Shown here: positions 45,347 to 57,269 of the stretch, piece after piece
How the letters are laid out: every line of letters starts with the position of its first letter
How positions within the stretch are numbered: position 1 is the stretch's first letter
NCBI GenBank assembly: GCA_947034885.2
Contig: OX344757.2
Span: forward strand, 9,936,001-10,000,000
DNA from: Thuidium tamariscinum
Lineage: Eukaryota; Streptophyta; Bryopsida; Hypnales; Thuidiaceae
Direction: 5' to 3'
DNA: 64,000 bases
Translations under genes and position numbers: made by a program
Notes under the pieces: generated by a model
Told to the model about the DNA's origin: nothing
Databases searched by the model: none
What the model saw: only the letters and a program-made list of their open reading frames with translations

Positions 45347-46082
45347 TTAGAGCATCGCCATTAAGACTCAACAAGTGCCGCTTACTCAGCCAATGGCCGT
45401 GTCCGGCCACACAACTTGCTCTTTGGGAGGCACTGCCAGGCCAAGAAAGTGGCTGGGCAGTGGGCACAGCCAAAAATGGGGAGGAGACGGCCAAATGGTG
45501 GAGCCAACTTGTAGCACGGTATGTCAGAGAATACATTCTTTGAGACGAAGAGCCCAAACTTCAAAACTTGTCTCCACATAGGACACGGACTTTGGAGATG
45601 TTTACGTCATTCTTGTATGGACGTAGCATGTTACTATAAGAATCCCATGTTTTTACTGATAGATTTTAGATGACATCCAAAGTAACAACTTCTATTTTTA
45701 TGTCAATGAAAATGTCCGCCGTAATATCTTCATGTTATGGTAGACATTATTATTGACATAAAAATCCAAGTTGTTAAATTGGATATTGCTTAAGATTTGT
45801 CATTTAATGTCTATCATAACATCTTGATGTTATGGTGGACATTAATGTAGACATAGAATTATGGTTTGTTTTATTAGATGTCATCTAAAATTTGTCACCT
45901 AAAACATGGGTTTCTTATAGTGCACTGTCATTCTCAAATGGTGTGCCCAACTCCCTTTATAGTGTGATCTTACCTTTTTTCTGTGGGTCAAAAAACAAGC
46001 AAGTGCCCAGCCAAGGAAATTCAACATGGCAAGCATCCCATGGCCACGCCTCTCTCTCACGCAACCCGTAGAGATGCTCTAA
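45347..46082. mobile_element. Inverted-ended element, family L, with a nested CACTA-type MITE
   Basis: TTAGAGCATCGCCATT at left and, on the other strand at right, TTAGAGCATCTCTACG. The outer arms are GC-richer and carry GGCCAAGAAAGTGGCTGGGC-like matter. The middle is taken by the element at 45632-45922. Ends starting AGAGCATC are common among plant MITEs. Confidence 0.65.
45632..45922. mobile_element. CACTA-ended MITE, family G copy 1
   Basis: Left end TACTATAAGAATCCCATG (first C mutated), right end on the other strand CACTATAAGAAACCCATG. The inner halves repeat a theme like ATAACATCTTGATGTTATGG in both orientations. No matching 3-bp duplication is visible here. Confidence 0.65.
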
Positions 46083-46518
46083 GGCCTTACAAGACGTCAT
46101 GTTTTTTAAGCAAAACAATAAAGGTCATACAACTAATTGAAAACCAAAAGTAATTTTTTTAACTGCGATATCTTTATAAAGGAACGGAATAGTGATTCAA
46201 CATGGAAGTGCCAAATTTTCATACATGTCAAGACTTCAACTGTCATGGAGCTAGCTTCTATACCAAAAGTTTGGTATTGACTTCTTAGAAGATCAATCAT
46301 CTAATAAGTATGATAGTCCGTAAAAAGTGGTGAAAATTACATGGAGTAAAGATTAAAAAAACGAATACAAAAATTAAGGAGAAGATATACATGTGTAGCC
46401 ATATATAACTTCCTAAATATATTTATATTTCTTCATAAAGTCCATCCAATTTGCAACAGTAGTAGACTTGCTTTTGAACACTAGGAGTGATACTCAAAGA
46501 TCAAGTCTTAAAAAAAAA

Positions 46519-46687
46519 ATAGGGTCCTGAAATATGAAGAATTTTTTAAAATTTTTAAATAAATAAATAATGACGTGGCAGTCGTTCAACCACATAGGAT
46601 TCCAGCAAAACTACGTTCCTACAACAGATTTTATGTTTTTAGGTTGTGAAAACTCGTAGTCTCTCGAAGGCCTCAAATCCCTCCTAG
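46519..46687 (-). repeat. Family J copy 2
   Basis: Reverse-orientation match to part of 2289-2622, including the GTCCTGAAATATGAA / TTCATATTTCAGGACC pairing and a GAGGCCTCAAATCCCTCC end. Confidence 0.5.
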
Positions 46688-47461
46688 TGCAATTTTGTTG
46701 TCTTCTGCAATCTCATTCAAGATGGTCAAGTCTCCTAATCTCCAACAACTTGGGAGGAAGGACCTCTAAAACAATTGTATGCTTTTGAGAATGTTGATTG
46801 ATCTTCTAGTGAGATCCATTCGCTTCAATCACAATGAAGGCAAATTCCGTTGGAGCATTAGTTTCCATAGCAATCTGAACTTTGTGCTTTAAGTACATGA
46901 GTGACTAATCCCTACCAACGTTGAAATTCATTTCAATAGAGGAATGTGAGTCAAATATAGCATATTTGAGAGGCACTAGCTAGACATCAAGATCTTGATC
47001 CATTGCAATCAAGTTTCCTCTGACCATCCTCTCTCTTGAGAAATTGAAGTTCACATATAAGGTTTGTCATCCAATGTGGTATCTACCACAATTTGCACCA
47101 CTAGATGACCACACTTAGATCAAGTAGAACAAATAGACCAAGCTAGTTTGCAAGTAAGCTTCACTTAAGAATGTACATAGATTGCAATGCATTACAAAAG
47201 AGACAACATATTCTATTAACTAAGTACATGGACTTGTTGAAAATCACTAGCACCAATCATGTAATTTTTTTTTTAAAGCATGATTTGAATATTAATTAGT
47301 TGGACCAAGCTATATTCAAAGTTGAACAAACCCTTTTACAAGAACTTGAAAGTAGAGAAGACTAGTGGAAATAAACATTAACGTGGAGAGAGCTATAGCA
47401 ATACCTGAATGAGTGGTGGTTTAATGTGATTCAGCAGTGAGAGTATCAAATCAAGAAGAGA
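46688..47461. other. Intergenic DNA, nothing recognised
   Basis: Somewhat less AT-rich, but frames on both strands are broken every few dozen codons. No retroelement motif could be read with confidence. Confidence 0.35.
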
Positions 47462-47657
47462 CACGATAAGAAACTTGTGCTTTAGATAATAGATTTTAGG
47501 TGACATCCATTGTAGCATTCCATGTTTTTATGTTCAATCTAACGTCCACTATAACATCAAGATATTATGGCAGACATTAGTTTGGATATAAAAACATGGA
47601 ATGCTACAATGGATGTCATTTAAAATCTGTCATCTAAAACATAGGATTCTTATAGTG
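47462..47657. mobile_element. CACTA-ended MITE, family G copy 2
   Basis: Left end CACGATAAGAAAC, right end on the other strand CACTATAAGAATCC. Flanked by AGA on both sides (47459-47461 and 47658-47660), a 3-bp target duplication. The inner halves are a long fold-back (CATTCCATGTTTTTAT and ATAAAAACATGGAATG). 196 bp. Confidence 0.8.
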
Positions 47658-48244
47658 AGATTTGACAAGTCTCAAGCTACTCCTACTACCAACAATGTGT
47701 CATGGATAAGGAGACGACAAATTTCTTTGAATTCTTTAGCATCAAACAAACATATTGAATGGAGATAAAAGAGAATTAGAAGAGGCAGTATTTGGGCTCC
47801 ACGACAAAATATTAACCTTGAAGTTTATTTAGCCTTGTGATAGTAGTACATGTTAATTGAATATTGTGTATTTGAGCTATAAACAAGCCCGTTCACTCTG
47901 TTTGCAATATGTTGCCAAGTATCTTTGCAATTTTATATGTGGTCTACCAGAATTGGTGACAAGAAGTACATATCAATAGTTTATTAGCTACACTTGCATT
48001 CCTACACTTCCACTATACTCTATTCTTCATGGTGAAGCACCCTAAACCAATTACATTGCTTGGACTAAGAGTACCATCACTAGGTAGGAATAGAGGAAAC
48101 ATTACGTTCTTCATCATCAAAGTACAAATTTAAATGAAAATGAGGTACTCCACTCAAGCTCTTTAAGGGGCACTCTTTAAGTCCAGAAATGCTCTAATGC
48201 TAGTTCCAAATTGGCAACAAAGTAAGTGACAAGCAACTAGGCTT

Positions 48245-48285
48245 GAAATTAGTGGTTATAGCTAGGTCCGTCCTTTAAGGGTTAA
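48245..48285 (-). mobile_element. Family R end, minus orientation
   Basis: Reads TTAACCCTTAAAGGACGGACC from 48285 backward, then CTATAACCACTAA. The partner end was not found. Confidence 0.45.
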
Positions 48286-48387
48286 TCCTTAAAGGATACA
48301 CAATGCATAAGCCTAAGGTCCTTTTGAAAGTGAAAACTTGAGTTTTTACATAATTTTCAATTTTCAATTTAAAAAAATTTAATATGC

Positions 48388-49838
48388 TTAATCCCTAAAG
48401 CCCTAATTTGCATTTTTTTTGGCAACATAGTGATTTTGGATAGCTCATTACAAATGCTGTTTATTTTGTTTTTTTCTTTGAAAATTTCACATTAGATTTT
48501 TCCAAGGAGTATCTTTTATCCTTAAGTGCTTCGATGTCCAACATCTAGACAATGTGTAGATTGAAATCTATATTTCTTTTTCATTACAACTTGGATGAAA
48601 GTCATCTGAGAAGTCATCCTAATTTTTGGAGATACTTTTTGAAGTTGTGGGCCTATCCAAGGGTTGGATTTGGTGTTCCTAGAGCACATATTTTTCTAGA
48701 ATTACAAATGTAGAAGTATGTCAAGTGGTTGACTTAGGTTGACTCTAGTTCAAACTTGGAATTGCAAAAATGAGGTCATAGAATCAAAGAAGACAAAAAA
48801 ATCCAAAAAATCATCATGTCAAGAGAACCTCTTTTCAAATCCATTCCAACAAAATTTACTCAAAAAATGACAATTTAACCATATGAATAGATTCTTAAAC
48901 TCAAACTCTAAAACTTTCATTTTCATCACAATTCCAAAATATTCATCCATGTAATACTTTATGTGATTTTTTCAAAATTGTCAATTCTAAAGGTGACTCC
49001 AAATGCCTAGGGATTAAGGCCCAACAATTTTCATAACTTTTAACTACATTGTTAAAAAGTTATGGCATGGTATGTAGTTTTCATTGCTTAGTAGGCAACT
49101 TAGGAAGCTAAAAAACTTCTTTAAAAATTATTTTTTTAAGAAATTAAAATTTGAAATTGGTTTATTAAATTTATATCTATGTGAAAAGCTTTTAATCATT
49201 CCATTTTGATTAATGAGATGAAAGTTATGAGGAGTTTTTGTTTGGGGTAATTTGTGGGTAGTTGTAGAATCTCTACTCTACAAAAAAGTTTGAATTCCTT
49301 TATTTAATTCAATTTTTAATATCTTTGAAAAACATTTAAAATATTGGGTGGTGACTGTTTATTACAATATTACAACCATTAAGATTGGCATATTTCATTT
49401 CCATAAATAAATTGTTGGAAATTTAATATATTGAATCATTTTCTATTTTTTTCTACTTATTATTTGATTCTTATATGTTGTACAATTCCAGATGATTTGA
49501 AATTTCTAGGGCATGTAGCCAACTTGTATTGAAGAAAGAATTCAAAAAATAGCCACCATTTTGAACATTTTTTATACAAATGTGACCTTATGAAGAGTAG
49601 ATGCTTAGAGTTTAGTAGGAATTAAAAAAGGATTTTTGTCAATTCAAATGCTAATATCTTGCAATCGTGGAAATTTCTGAAATTTTTGCCCACATCATTT
49701 CAAACCACCTTACTACAAGATACTACAATTACATATACCAAAATTTTTTTTTTTCTGAAATTTTGCACTTGCAATAGAAATCTTAGTTTTGGAGCATTTT
49801 TGGTGAAAACATAGTCAAAAACCTACTGTAAGGATTAG
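48388..49838 (-). mobile_element. TTAA-type element, family A copy 4, with a nested TTAA-type element
   Basis: Starts TTAATCCCTAAAGCCC and ends CATAGTCAAAAACC plus a decayed end (AAGGATTAG), in reverse orientation to 57270-58217. It is about 500 bp longer because of the insertion at 48519-49013. Confidence 0.7.
48519..49013. mobile_element. Nested TTAA-type element, family U
   Basis: Sits at the point where other family A copies read CTTTAAGTCCC/GGCCTTAAAGC. Left flank TTTA (decayed TTAA), right flank TTAA at 49014-49017. Ends TCCTTAAGTGCTTCGATG at left and, on the other strand, TCCCTAGGCATTTGGAGT, differing mainly by transitions. 495 bp, non-coding. Confidence 0.7.
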
Positions 49839-52028
49839 CTCTAATAATCTACTTTTCACTCCATTTAATTTTTTTCAAAATGATTAAAATTATAGTTTTT
49901 GAGACATTTTGAAGCCCTAGCATATTGGAAGCTCAAAAATACATTCCACTTTTGAACTTTTTCTATTGAACTCCTCTTTTTATGAATTCAAGGACTACAT
50001 TAATGACACTATGATATCCTACCACTAATATTTTCATTTTTCTTACAAATTTTAAACTACTTTTAGCATTTTTGTAATTACTATGATTTTGCAAAGAAAT
50101 TTCTCTATAAAAAAATCATATAAAATTCTATTTGATGTTTCAAAAATATGAAAAAATGAGACTAAATTTAGACATATAAATTACCACATGTAAAAAATAT
50201 CAAAATTTTGATTGTGTGTTCTAATGCACAAGTTTGGTGAAGTTGTTTTAGTTTTAGTTTTTTTTATTACTATATACAACCTTTGAGGGTTTTAGCAAGG
50301 ACTAATACAATAAAACATTTACAGAAACCAAGAATTTAAACCCAAATTACACACCATAGGCTTTAGGGTCAAATCACTCTCTAATGTACTACAAAAGGGA
50401 TCAGACACACCAAAATTTGCAATGTATTTTCTTTCAATCTATTGTTTTCTAATGTGAATCTATTAATTACATGTAATTTAGTTCTTTTTTATTAGAGCTT
50501 CAAGTCATTTTAAGACTAATAGTATTTTGTTCATGAAAAAAAAAAATTTTTACTAAAAATCCAATTGTAATTGAACTGTCAATGTGTCAAGTTTTTCAAT
50601 GGACAAAAGGAGTCTAATTTCTAATGAATAATAATGTGATTGAATCCAAAAAAAATGTGTGGGTATATATTCATATGAATGAGTAGAAAAGGAATTTTTT
50701 GATACAAATTGAATATATTTTTACTTTCTATAATATTCAAAAGTAAATATTTTTGAACGTTTTTTTCAATACATAAAATAATCCAAATGATGATTGTATG
50801 AGAATAAAAAATATATATATTATTGACATCTAGGTCCCTATATAATCTCTTTTTAAAATTAAATGTTTGAATTTGTTTTTTAAACAAATGAACACTTTGT
50901 CAATAATCAATTATATTATATTTAGTTTAAGAATAATTTTCATAAAATAATTTTTATAATTTTATACTTTATAAGCATAAATAATCTTGATACAAAAATC
51001 CATTTAAAGTGCTCTTTTGTAAAACAAATCTTGAATTTAGCCTAATTTACATCTATTTAAGAATTTCTGTCGTAATTTTTTTCAAAATCATCAAGAAAAT
51101 ACATTGCAATACTATCCATCTTTAAAAAAAATTTAATGACAACATCAAAGTAATTTAAAGCTTTAAAACTTCAAAAAAGGACTCTAGTCATGTCCTAGCA
51201 AAATAATGCCAATGATACCTTTGAGTGTGGTTTGACCCTTTTGCATGAAGACACAAGAAGACAAACATGAACAATACCACCATGTAAGCAATGTTAGCAT
51301 AGGAAATTGAACCAACAACCTCATGGATGCGCCAAGTGATTCCTACCAGTTTTGTTTTTTTTCATTTCTTGTGAAGTGTCAAAGTGGAGATATTTCATTT
51401 TATCGTGGAGCTCCAAATCTCAACATTCATCCATATATTGGACATAAAATATCATATTAGCACATACTACATATCTATCATTCTATTTTCATCTATTATT
51501 TGGCGATTTCATCCACTATTTTTAAAAAATTTGAAGTTTATTTGCGATTTCATCCAAAATTTTACTATTTTTTTCCTATAGGCTTAGTGCCAGGCCAAGA
51601 AATTTGGTGCAATTTTGGACCAAATTGCCAGGGAAAAAAACCTTGATTCCTACCACCTGTGCCATAACCTTAGGTAGTTTAGGGTCATTTTTGACTAAGT
51701 CTAATGAAGCTTGATCAAGCCAAGACATGACTTAATGGGTTGTGCTTATCATTATGCAATGAACTAAATGTGGTTTTTTTGCCAAGGGTGAAAGTAAAAA
51801 AACAAGAGGCCCCCTCTATTGTGCTTGATTAATGGTGCTTCACTAATCTATTTTCTACACCTCTAGTAGCTAAATAATTACCTCAAATTGCAAATATGAA
51901 CTCCAAATTTGCAAATTTTATCATGAGTGGCAACCCAAAAGTTCTTGTATTTTTCTTCCCTAGGATCAAAACCCACATTGGTCTTGTTCCACAACCATAA
52001 GCACCAACAACAAACTAAATGAGTCCTT
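49839..52028. other. AT-rich intergenic DNA, nothing recognised
   Basis: Extremely AT-rich, frames short and lysine/phenylalanine/isoleucine-rich. A weak B-box-like GGTTCAATTTCC lies on the minus strand near 51303. Confidence 0.4.
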
Positions 52029-53010
52029 TTAACTCTTCAATGCCTAAGGAGCTCAAAAATCACCTCACATATTCTGGTAGTCCACTCTAGAGTAGTATAA
52101 TTTTTGCATCCAATGTCCAAATTCAATAAAAACTTTTTGGAAAAATTGCGCATACTAGTCTAGTTTAGGTAATAAAATTTTAAGACCAATCTAAGATGTA
52201 TAGATTTTTTGAAGGCTTACAATCAAAGTTTATAGGTTCAATTGATCGAGTTCACCAAACTAAAACTGATGGCTGTAACTTTGAAGGCTTGTATCTCCTT
52301 CATCCAATGTTTGTTTTCACCAAAAATTTATTGAATCATGTTCCTCTAGAAGTCTAGTTATTGTAGTCAAATTTCCATAGCAATCCAAGTTGTTTTCGAG
52401 CAATTCAAAGTTCAAAAACTAGACATTTTTGGATTATAGTGAACTTTGGTGGCATATTCCTTCATTCTATGGTCTTTGTTTACAATAAATTCTTTTGGAG
52501 AAGTTGCACATTCTACTCTAGTTTGTGTGGCTAAAATTGCATATCAATCCAAGAAGTTATGAGTGACTGAGAAGCATATTGGTAGAAGGAAGTTCAATTA
52601 TAGATGTATTTTTGGGCCCCTTTTTTGCTATTTCAAAGTCATTTTGCTAACACAATGAGTCAATTGAATGACATTTTTTCCCCACCAATATGTCTAATTG
52701 TTGATTTCAAAGCACTTCTCAATTTTCAGATTTTTTATTTAAGCAAGTTTGGAAATCAAATTTCACCTCCAAATGTGTTTTTGGGAAAATTTCAGCATCT
52801 TATTCAACCTTAAAACATTATAATCTTGCAATCTATGTAGCCAAATGACTCCAAATTTGATTCACATCATCTTAAACATGCACACTACAAGATTGTATGG
52901 TTGAAATTTTCGTACCATAATGACATATAAATTTGTAAGAATTGAAAAGCAATGTTGTTTTTGAACCCAAAAAGGGCTTGGGCCTTGGGCCTTGAGGGGT
53001 AAAGGGTTAA
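52029..53010 (-). mobile_element. TTAA-ended element, family P copy 2
   Basis: Left end TTAACTCTTCAATGCCTAAGG matches the right end of 60192-61172 read on the other strand (TTAACCCCTCAATGTCCAAGG). Right end ...GGCCTTGAGGGGTAAAGGGTTAA. 982 bp against 981 in the other copy. TTAA on both sides. Confidence 0.8.
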
Positions 53011-53069
53011 ATTTCTGACCGATTACCTTGCCCAAGACCTTGCCAATTCCATTGGATTATTAAATATAT

Positions 53070-53400
53070 TTGAACTGTAGCCATGATGTCATTGGTCAAG
53101 GGAATGATAAGATCCTCCACGAGGTATCCCCGAATTCTGCAAAACACGGCAGATCCCATGCCATGATTCATGAGAGGCCCTTGTGGCCTACCTGGGAATT
53201 TTCAACTGCAAATTCCACCCTCACGTATGGCAGCCATTACGTGGGTTTCTGCTGAGGTGTCCACTGCTTACTGGACCGTGATTGTCACTCTTACATCATA
53301 TCGCCGGTTCTCCGTTTAATTGGCTCCGGTGCTTTCTAATAATAAGATAAATGGAGAATGAATTCGCGGATATTGGAATGTTCTGTAGCATGAAGAACTT
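53070..53400. other. Unique GC-richer segment
   Basis: About half GC, with a 61-codon frame at 53070-53255 that I do not recognise. No repeat partner in the window. Possibly a gene fragment. Confidence 0.25.
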
Positions 53401-53805
53401 ATCAGTACTGTCAATTTATTATTTTACCTCACTCAATACGTGTGGAAATACAGATGTCGGGCCAGGTGTTGGAGGTATGCTGATGGAAAAATAGCACGAT
53501 GGTTATAAATTAAACCTTCAAGGACATGCGGAGCCACTAGCGAGGGCTTGTTTTTCAGAGAATCATTGATGGTAAATATATGTTTTTTTGGGTTTGGGGG
53601 GAATGTTTCAACTTACTCCACCCACTTTTATAGTGAATATTGAGTTTGCCAAGCATGAGGTAGAGGGTAACAAGTCAAAGCACTAACTTTAATCACTACA
53701 GTATTGACTTTCACATGTCTTGTGTGCACAAATGTGGGGCAAGCAACAAGACCCATGCCTTGCTTTAAGGAGATTTTTTTATTTGTCCTGTTGGAGTGCC
53801 CTCTG

Positions 53806-54082
53806 TAAGGTAGGTACACCCAAAATGGCACCTGACCTTAAAGTGCCCTGTACAATGTGCATACATTTCCAAAATCAGTCATGTACCCAGATGGAAGATG
53901 ACACTTTTTGAAACAGACTTTGATCGTTAATAACTTTTGCATGCGGTATCCAAATCCTCTGTTCTTTGGTGTGTTGGAACATGCTTTCACTCACCAACAA
54001 GACTGTATAAAAATCTGAACATCATGATAACAAGAACTAGGCATAGTAGGAATAAGTGATGCTTTTGGGTGTACCCACTTTA
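53806..54082 (+). mobile_element. TA-flanked MITE, family B copy 2
   Basis: TAAGGTAGGTACACCCAAAA at left and CTTTTGGGTGTACCCACTTTA at right. The body has the family landmarks CATACATTTCCAAAATCAGTC and AATAACTTTTGCATGCGGTA. 277 bp. Confidence 0.8.
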
Positions 54083-54129
54083 CTAGAGAATGTCGTACAA
54101 GGTTCGAGGTCCATGAAGCACCCATGTCT

Positions 54130-54630
54130 AAGAGTTGCCTGAAACTAAATTTTGAGGAGGTGAAACTTCTTGATATATTAGAGTTTATTAAAAAAATATC
54201 TCTGTCTTTGCAAATGGGTGCTAGAAGAAGATTTAACTAAGAATAGTAAAAAAATGCCACCAAATTCCATCATATGTTAATATAGGTGCTCCAAGGAGTT
54301 TTATCATGTCTTTTTTCCAAACTCCAACTCTTGGTCCCACACTACTCACATTTTACAATTAACTCTATTTTTAATAAATTTTCTTTCAAAGACAAGGAAT
54401 TGGCATCTAACCCAAGTCATTTCACATTTTTTAAGAGCTTTGTGGAATTAGTTACGAATTTCTGAAGTCAAAATGGCAATACAAGACTTTAAAACAACCA
54501 ACCTCCTCAAATGTAAGTTGTTTGTACATTTGTGTAAAGATGGAAAATCAAACATGTACAAATGGTGTACATTTGAGGAGGTGGACGATTTTAGAGCTTT
54601 GGTAGATTTTAAGCCTCCTACTTGAAGGGT
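54130..54630 (+). mobile_element. Family F copy 4, degenerate and expanded
   Basis: Contains TTTTCTTTCAAAGACAAGG, GGAATTAGTTACGAA and a closing GCCTCCTACTTGAAGG. Two nearly complementary stretches (ACCTCCTCAAATGTAA at 54510 and TACATTTGAGGAGGTGG at 54568) form a hairpin. About 180 bases are inserted relative to other copies. Confidence 0.5.
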
Positions 54631-54699
54631 TATTTATAGAAGGCTCTTGCATATACTAAGTGTTTGATGGATGCCATAGAGAACCTTTCTATATAGGAC

Positions 54700-54860
54700 A
54701 AAACTTTTGTTCATCTACTCTAGTTTCCACTCCAGTTTGAATTTTGAAAAAATTCCTAAAATTCAATTTTTTTTATTGCCATTTGAACTTGAGATGTATT
54801 TTCAATGTCTATCAAATTCTAATTATAAAATGACACAGAAATTGAGTTAATACTATGATG
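54700..54860 (+). repeat. Family M fragment
   Basis: Matches the middle of 41360-41540 (CTAGTTTCYWCTCCARTT, ATGACACRGAAATTGAGT). No ends. Confidence 0.5.
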
Positions 54861-54939
54861 TTGATTATCCTAGTGGGCCCACCTTTGATGGTAGGATTTA
54901 ACGTCCTACCCTCACAAGGCCTAACCATGTCAGAAAACA

Positions 54940-55400
54940 ATTTTTCTTTTCAAGTCTTATAAGTCTAAATGTGAGTAAAGTACGAAAATTTGAATTATAC
55001 AATCTTATAGTGTGCATGTTGTAGATGGTGTAAATTAAATTTTGAGTCATTTGACCATATAGATTGAAAGATTATAGTGTTTTAGTATTGAATAAAGATG
55101 CTGAAATTTTTCTAAAACACATGTGGAGGTGAAATTTGATTTCTAAACCTACTCAAATGAAAAAAAATTTAACTACAAAGTGATTCAAAACCAAAAGAAA
55201 AACACTTTAATTGGTGGAAAAAATATCATTCAATTGACTCATTGTGTTTGCAAAATTGTTTTGAAATGTCCAAAAATCAAGTGAAAAAAGTAGCAAAAAA
55301 ACACCTCTATGGCTTAACCTACCTCTATTAAAATGCTTCTCATTTAATCTTAAGTTCTTGGATTGATACAAAAATTTTACTACAAGAAAAAGACTAGTAT
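54940..55400 (+). mobile_element. Family P fragment (copy 3)
   Basis: Matches 60220-60660: CTAAATGTGAGTAAAGTACGAAA region, then GATTGAAAGATTATAGTG, then ACACATGTGGAGGTGAAATTTG. Both ends are missing. Confidence 0.55.
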
Positions 55401-55499
55401 GCCCAACTTTTCCAAAAAAAATTATTGAAAACCAACCCTTTCTAAAGAAATGATAAGCTAACACTCTAACTGCAAAAATGTTTGGATTTTCCAAGGTAA

Positions 55500-55860
55500 A
55501 GATGAAAAAAGACCTCTAGTTTGTGCCACATCTTGGGTATGTTCTAGACTTCTCCTAGCTAACTTGGGGCCTTTGATTGCAAATATGAATTCAGAATTAC
55601 CCTAAAATATTATTTACAAAAAATAAAAAATTCTTGCGTTTTCACCCAAGGTAAATCCACCATGCTTAGCCCACCTTTGATGGTACAACTTCATAACATT
55701 CAGTAGCAAGGCTGGCATTGCCTTGGCTCTACAGTGATGGTGTGGAATATGCCACACCCAGCAGTGTTTGTAAGTAATTAATTGGTTGGGAGTGGAATAT
55801 GCCACACCATCACTGTAGAGGCATGGCATGCTACTGAATGTTAAGTTAACGTCCTCCGTT
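55500..55860 (+). mobile_element. Family T copy 3, right end split by a family O MITE
   Basis: Matches 20650-20827 (TATGTTCTAGAC, TTGCAAATATGAATT, CCCAAGGTAAATCCACC, CACCTTTGATGGTA). After GGTACAACTTCA comes the MITE at 55694-55843, then AGTTAACGTCC closes the family T end. Confidence 0.65.
55694..55843. mobile_element. Palindromic MITE, family O copy 2
   Basis: Nearly perfect fold-back: TAACATTCAGTAGCA...CTACAGTGATGGTGTGG on one side and the complement of the same on the other, with a centre of about 35 bases. 150 bp. Same family as 863-1069. Confidence 0.8.
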
Positions 55861-56310
55861 GGGCGGTAAGGGATTAATTTAAATCCATGAGTCTTTGATA
55901 CTGGGGCCACTTGCAGCAGATGCTTCATTGATGCCAATCTTCTAGACCATAGTGTCCTTTTTATAATACCTGAATTTTGACAATCCACATGTGTCCACTG
56001 CATGTTCAACTCAAAGGGCAACTTATTTTCCTACTTTTTTTTAATAAAATTTTCACATGAAAGGTACGCCTGCCGCCGCCCTTCTAATTCCAGCACAATT
56101 TATCCCCAAACATAAGGGCTCCGCACCCTCCCACCTTACCTTTCTAGGTGCATTTTCTGCATTTTCTAGTGCATTTTGACCTCAGGTCGTGGAAGCCTCT
56201 AGAATCATTCAGGGGTTGGCAACTTATAACACTAATATGCTTCACTGGTGATAAGTACCTATCCCCATTCTACCTCTCAAAATATAAGAATTTTTTAGTG
56301 TTAATATGCA

Positions 56311-56330
56311 AGTGTGTGTGTGTGTGTGTG
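56311..56330 (+). repeat. GT dinucleotide microsatellite
   Basis: About ten GT units at the end of AAGTGTGTG, followed by GAGTCAG. Confidence 0.85.
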
Positions 56331-56431
56331 GAGTCAGCTTCTTCTCAATCCAAAAATAAGCATGTGGCTCATTTGGCCTTTCAAACAATGAAAATTCCAT
56401 CCGACATTTGTCCATGTGTTTCACATAAAAA

Positions 56432-56463
56432 AATATATAAAATAAAATAAAATAAAATAAAAT
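56432..56463 (+). repeat. AAAAT pentanucleotide tract
   Basis: Five or so perfect AAAAT units (ATAAAATAAAATAAAATAAA). Confidence 0.85.
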
Positions 56464-56755
56464 CTATCAAAGTTTATGTGTCAAGTTGTGCGATGAATCA
56501 TGAACTGAGTGAATCCATACCAGCAGTCCAATAATTTTGAAGCAGTTATTAAGCACATGGGCAACAAATGGTTACATAAGCATGACTTGAGTTTCTTCAG
56601 CCAAATGTCTCTCTTCCTTGAATTCATGCCCTAACTTGGGTCACGCTTAGGTAATAGAAACTGTTTCCTTGGCGATTCTAGGTCATGCTCACATCATGGA
56701 AGCAGCCGCTAATTCTGTTGTAAGATTGAAGGAGCCTGCCCAGAGGTGCGATGAT

Positions 56756-57086
56756 TAAGGTAGAAGGTTCTATAATGGACCATCTAAGGGCTGAAACTGA
56801 ATTTGGGGGAGGTGAAATATCTTGAAATAATTTTCAGTATATTTTCCTAGAAAGACAAGTGGAATTGACATCTAACCCAAGTCGTTTCATATATTTTGGA
56901 GCTTTTTTGAATTAGTTATCAAATTTTGAAGTTGAAAGGGCATAGGGTTCTAAAATGGTGCCCTAGCTTAAATGGACACTGTCGGTACACTGCTGAAGGC
57001 TATGCACATGCAACATGTGCAAACTTTGTACATTTAAGATAGGGCACCATTTTGATGCCCGCTCCATTTTAGGACCTCTTACCTTA
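56756..57086 (+). mobile_element. TA-flanked MITE, family F copy 2
   Basis: TAAGGTAGAAGGTTCTATAATGG-like left end, right end ...GGACCTCTTACCTTA. 331 bp. Reverse-orientation partner of 18625-18958. Confidence 0.8.
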
Positions 57087-57269
57087 AGGTAGGAATAATA
57101 TCATAAACGGTTAACATATGCACTTGGCAGCTTCTAGGATGTCGGGAATATGTAGAGATGAGGAGGAGGAATGCCAAAAAAAGGGAATTTTTTCCCTTAA
57201 GAATGAATATTTTATTTAGTATAAAAGTGAATTTTTCATTCGGACCCCATTCATGTCTCATAGCTTCAC

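Noticed and set aside
46700..47450. Possible degenerate retroelement on the minus strand
   Set aside because: Some phrases look protein-like, but no frame stays open and no diagnostic motif could be read.
51296..51345. Second SINE candidate with B box GGTTCAATTTCC on the minus strand
   Set aside because: No A box, no tail and no flanking duplication seen.
54085..54110. GGTTCGAGGTCC as a tRNA T-loop or B box
   Set aside because: No cloverleaf could be drawn around it; spacing and stems are wrong.
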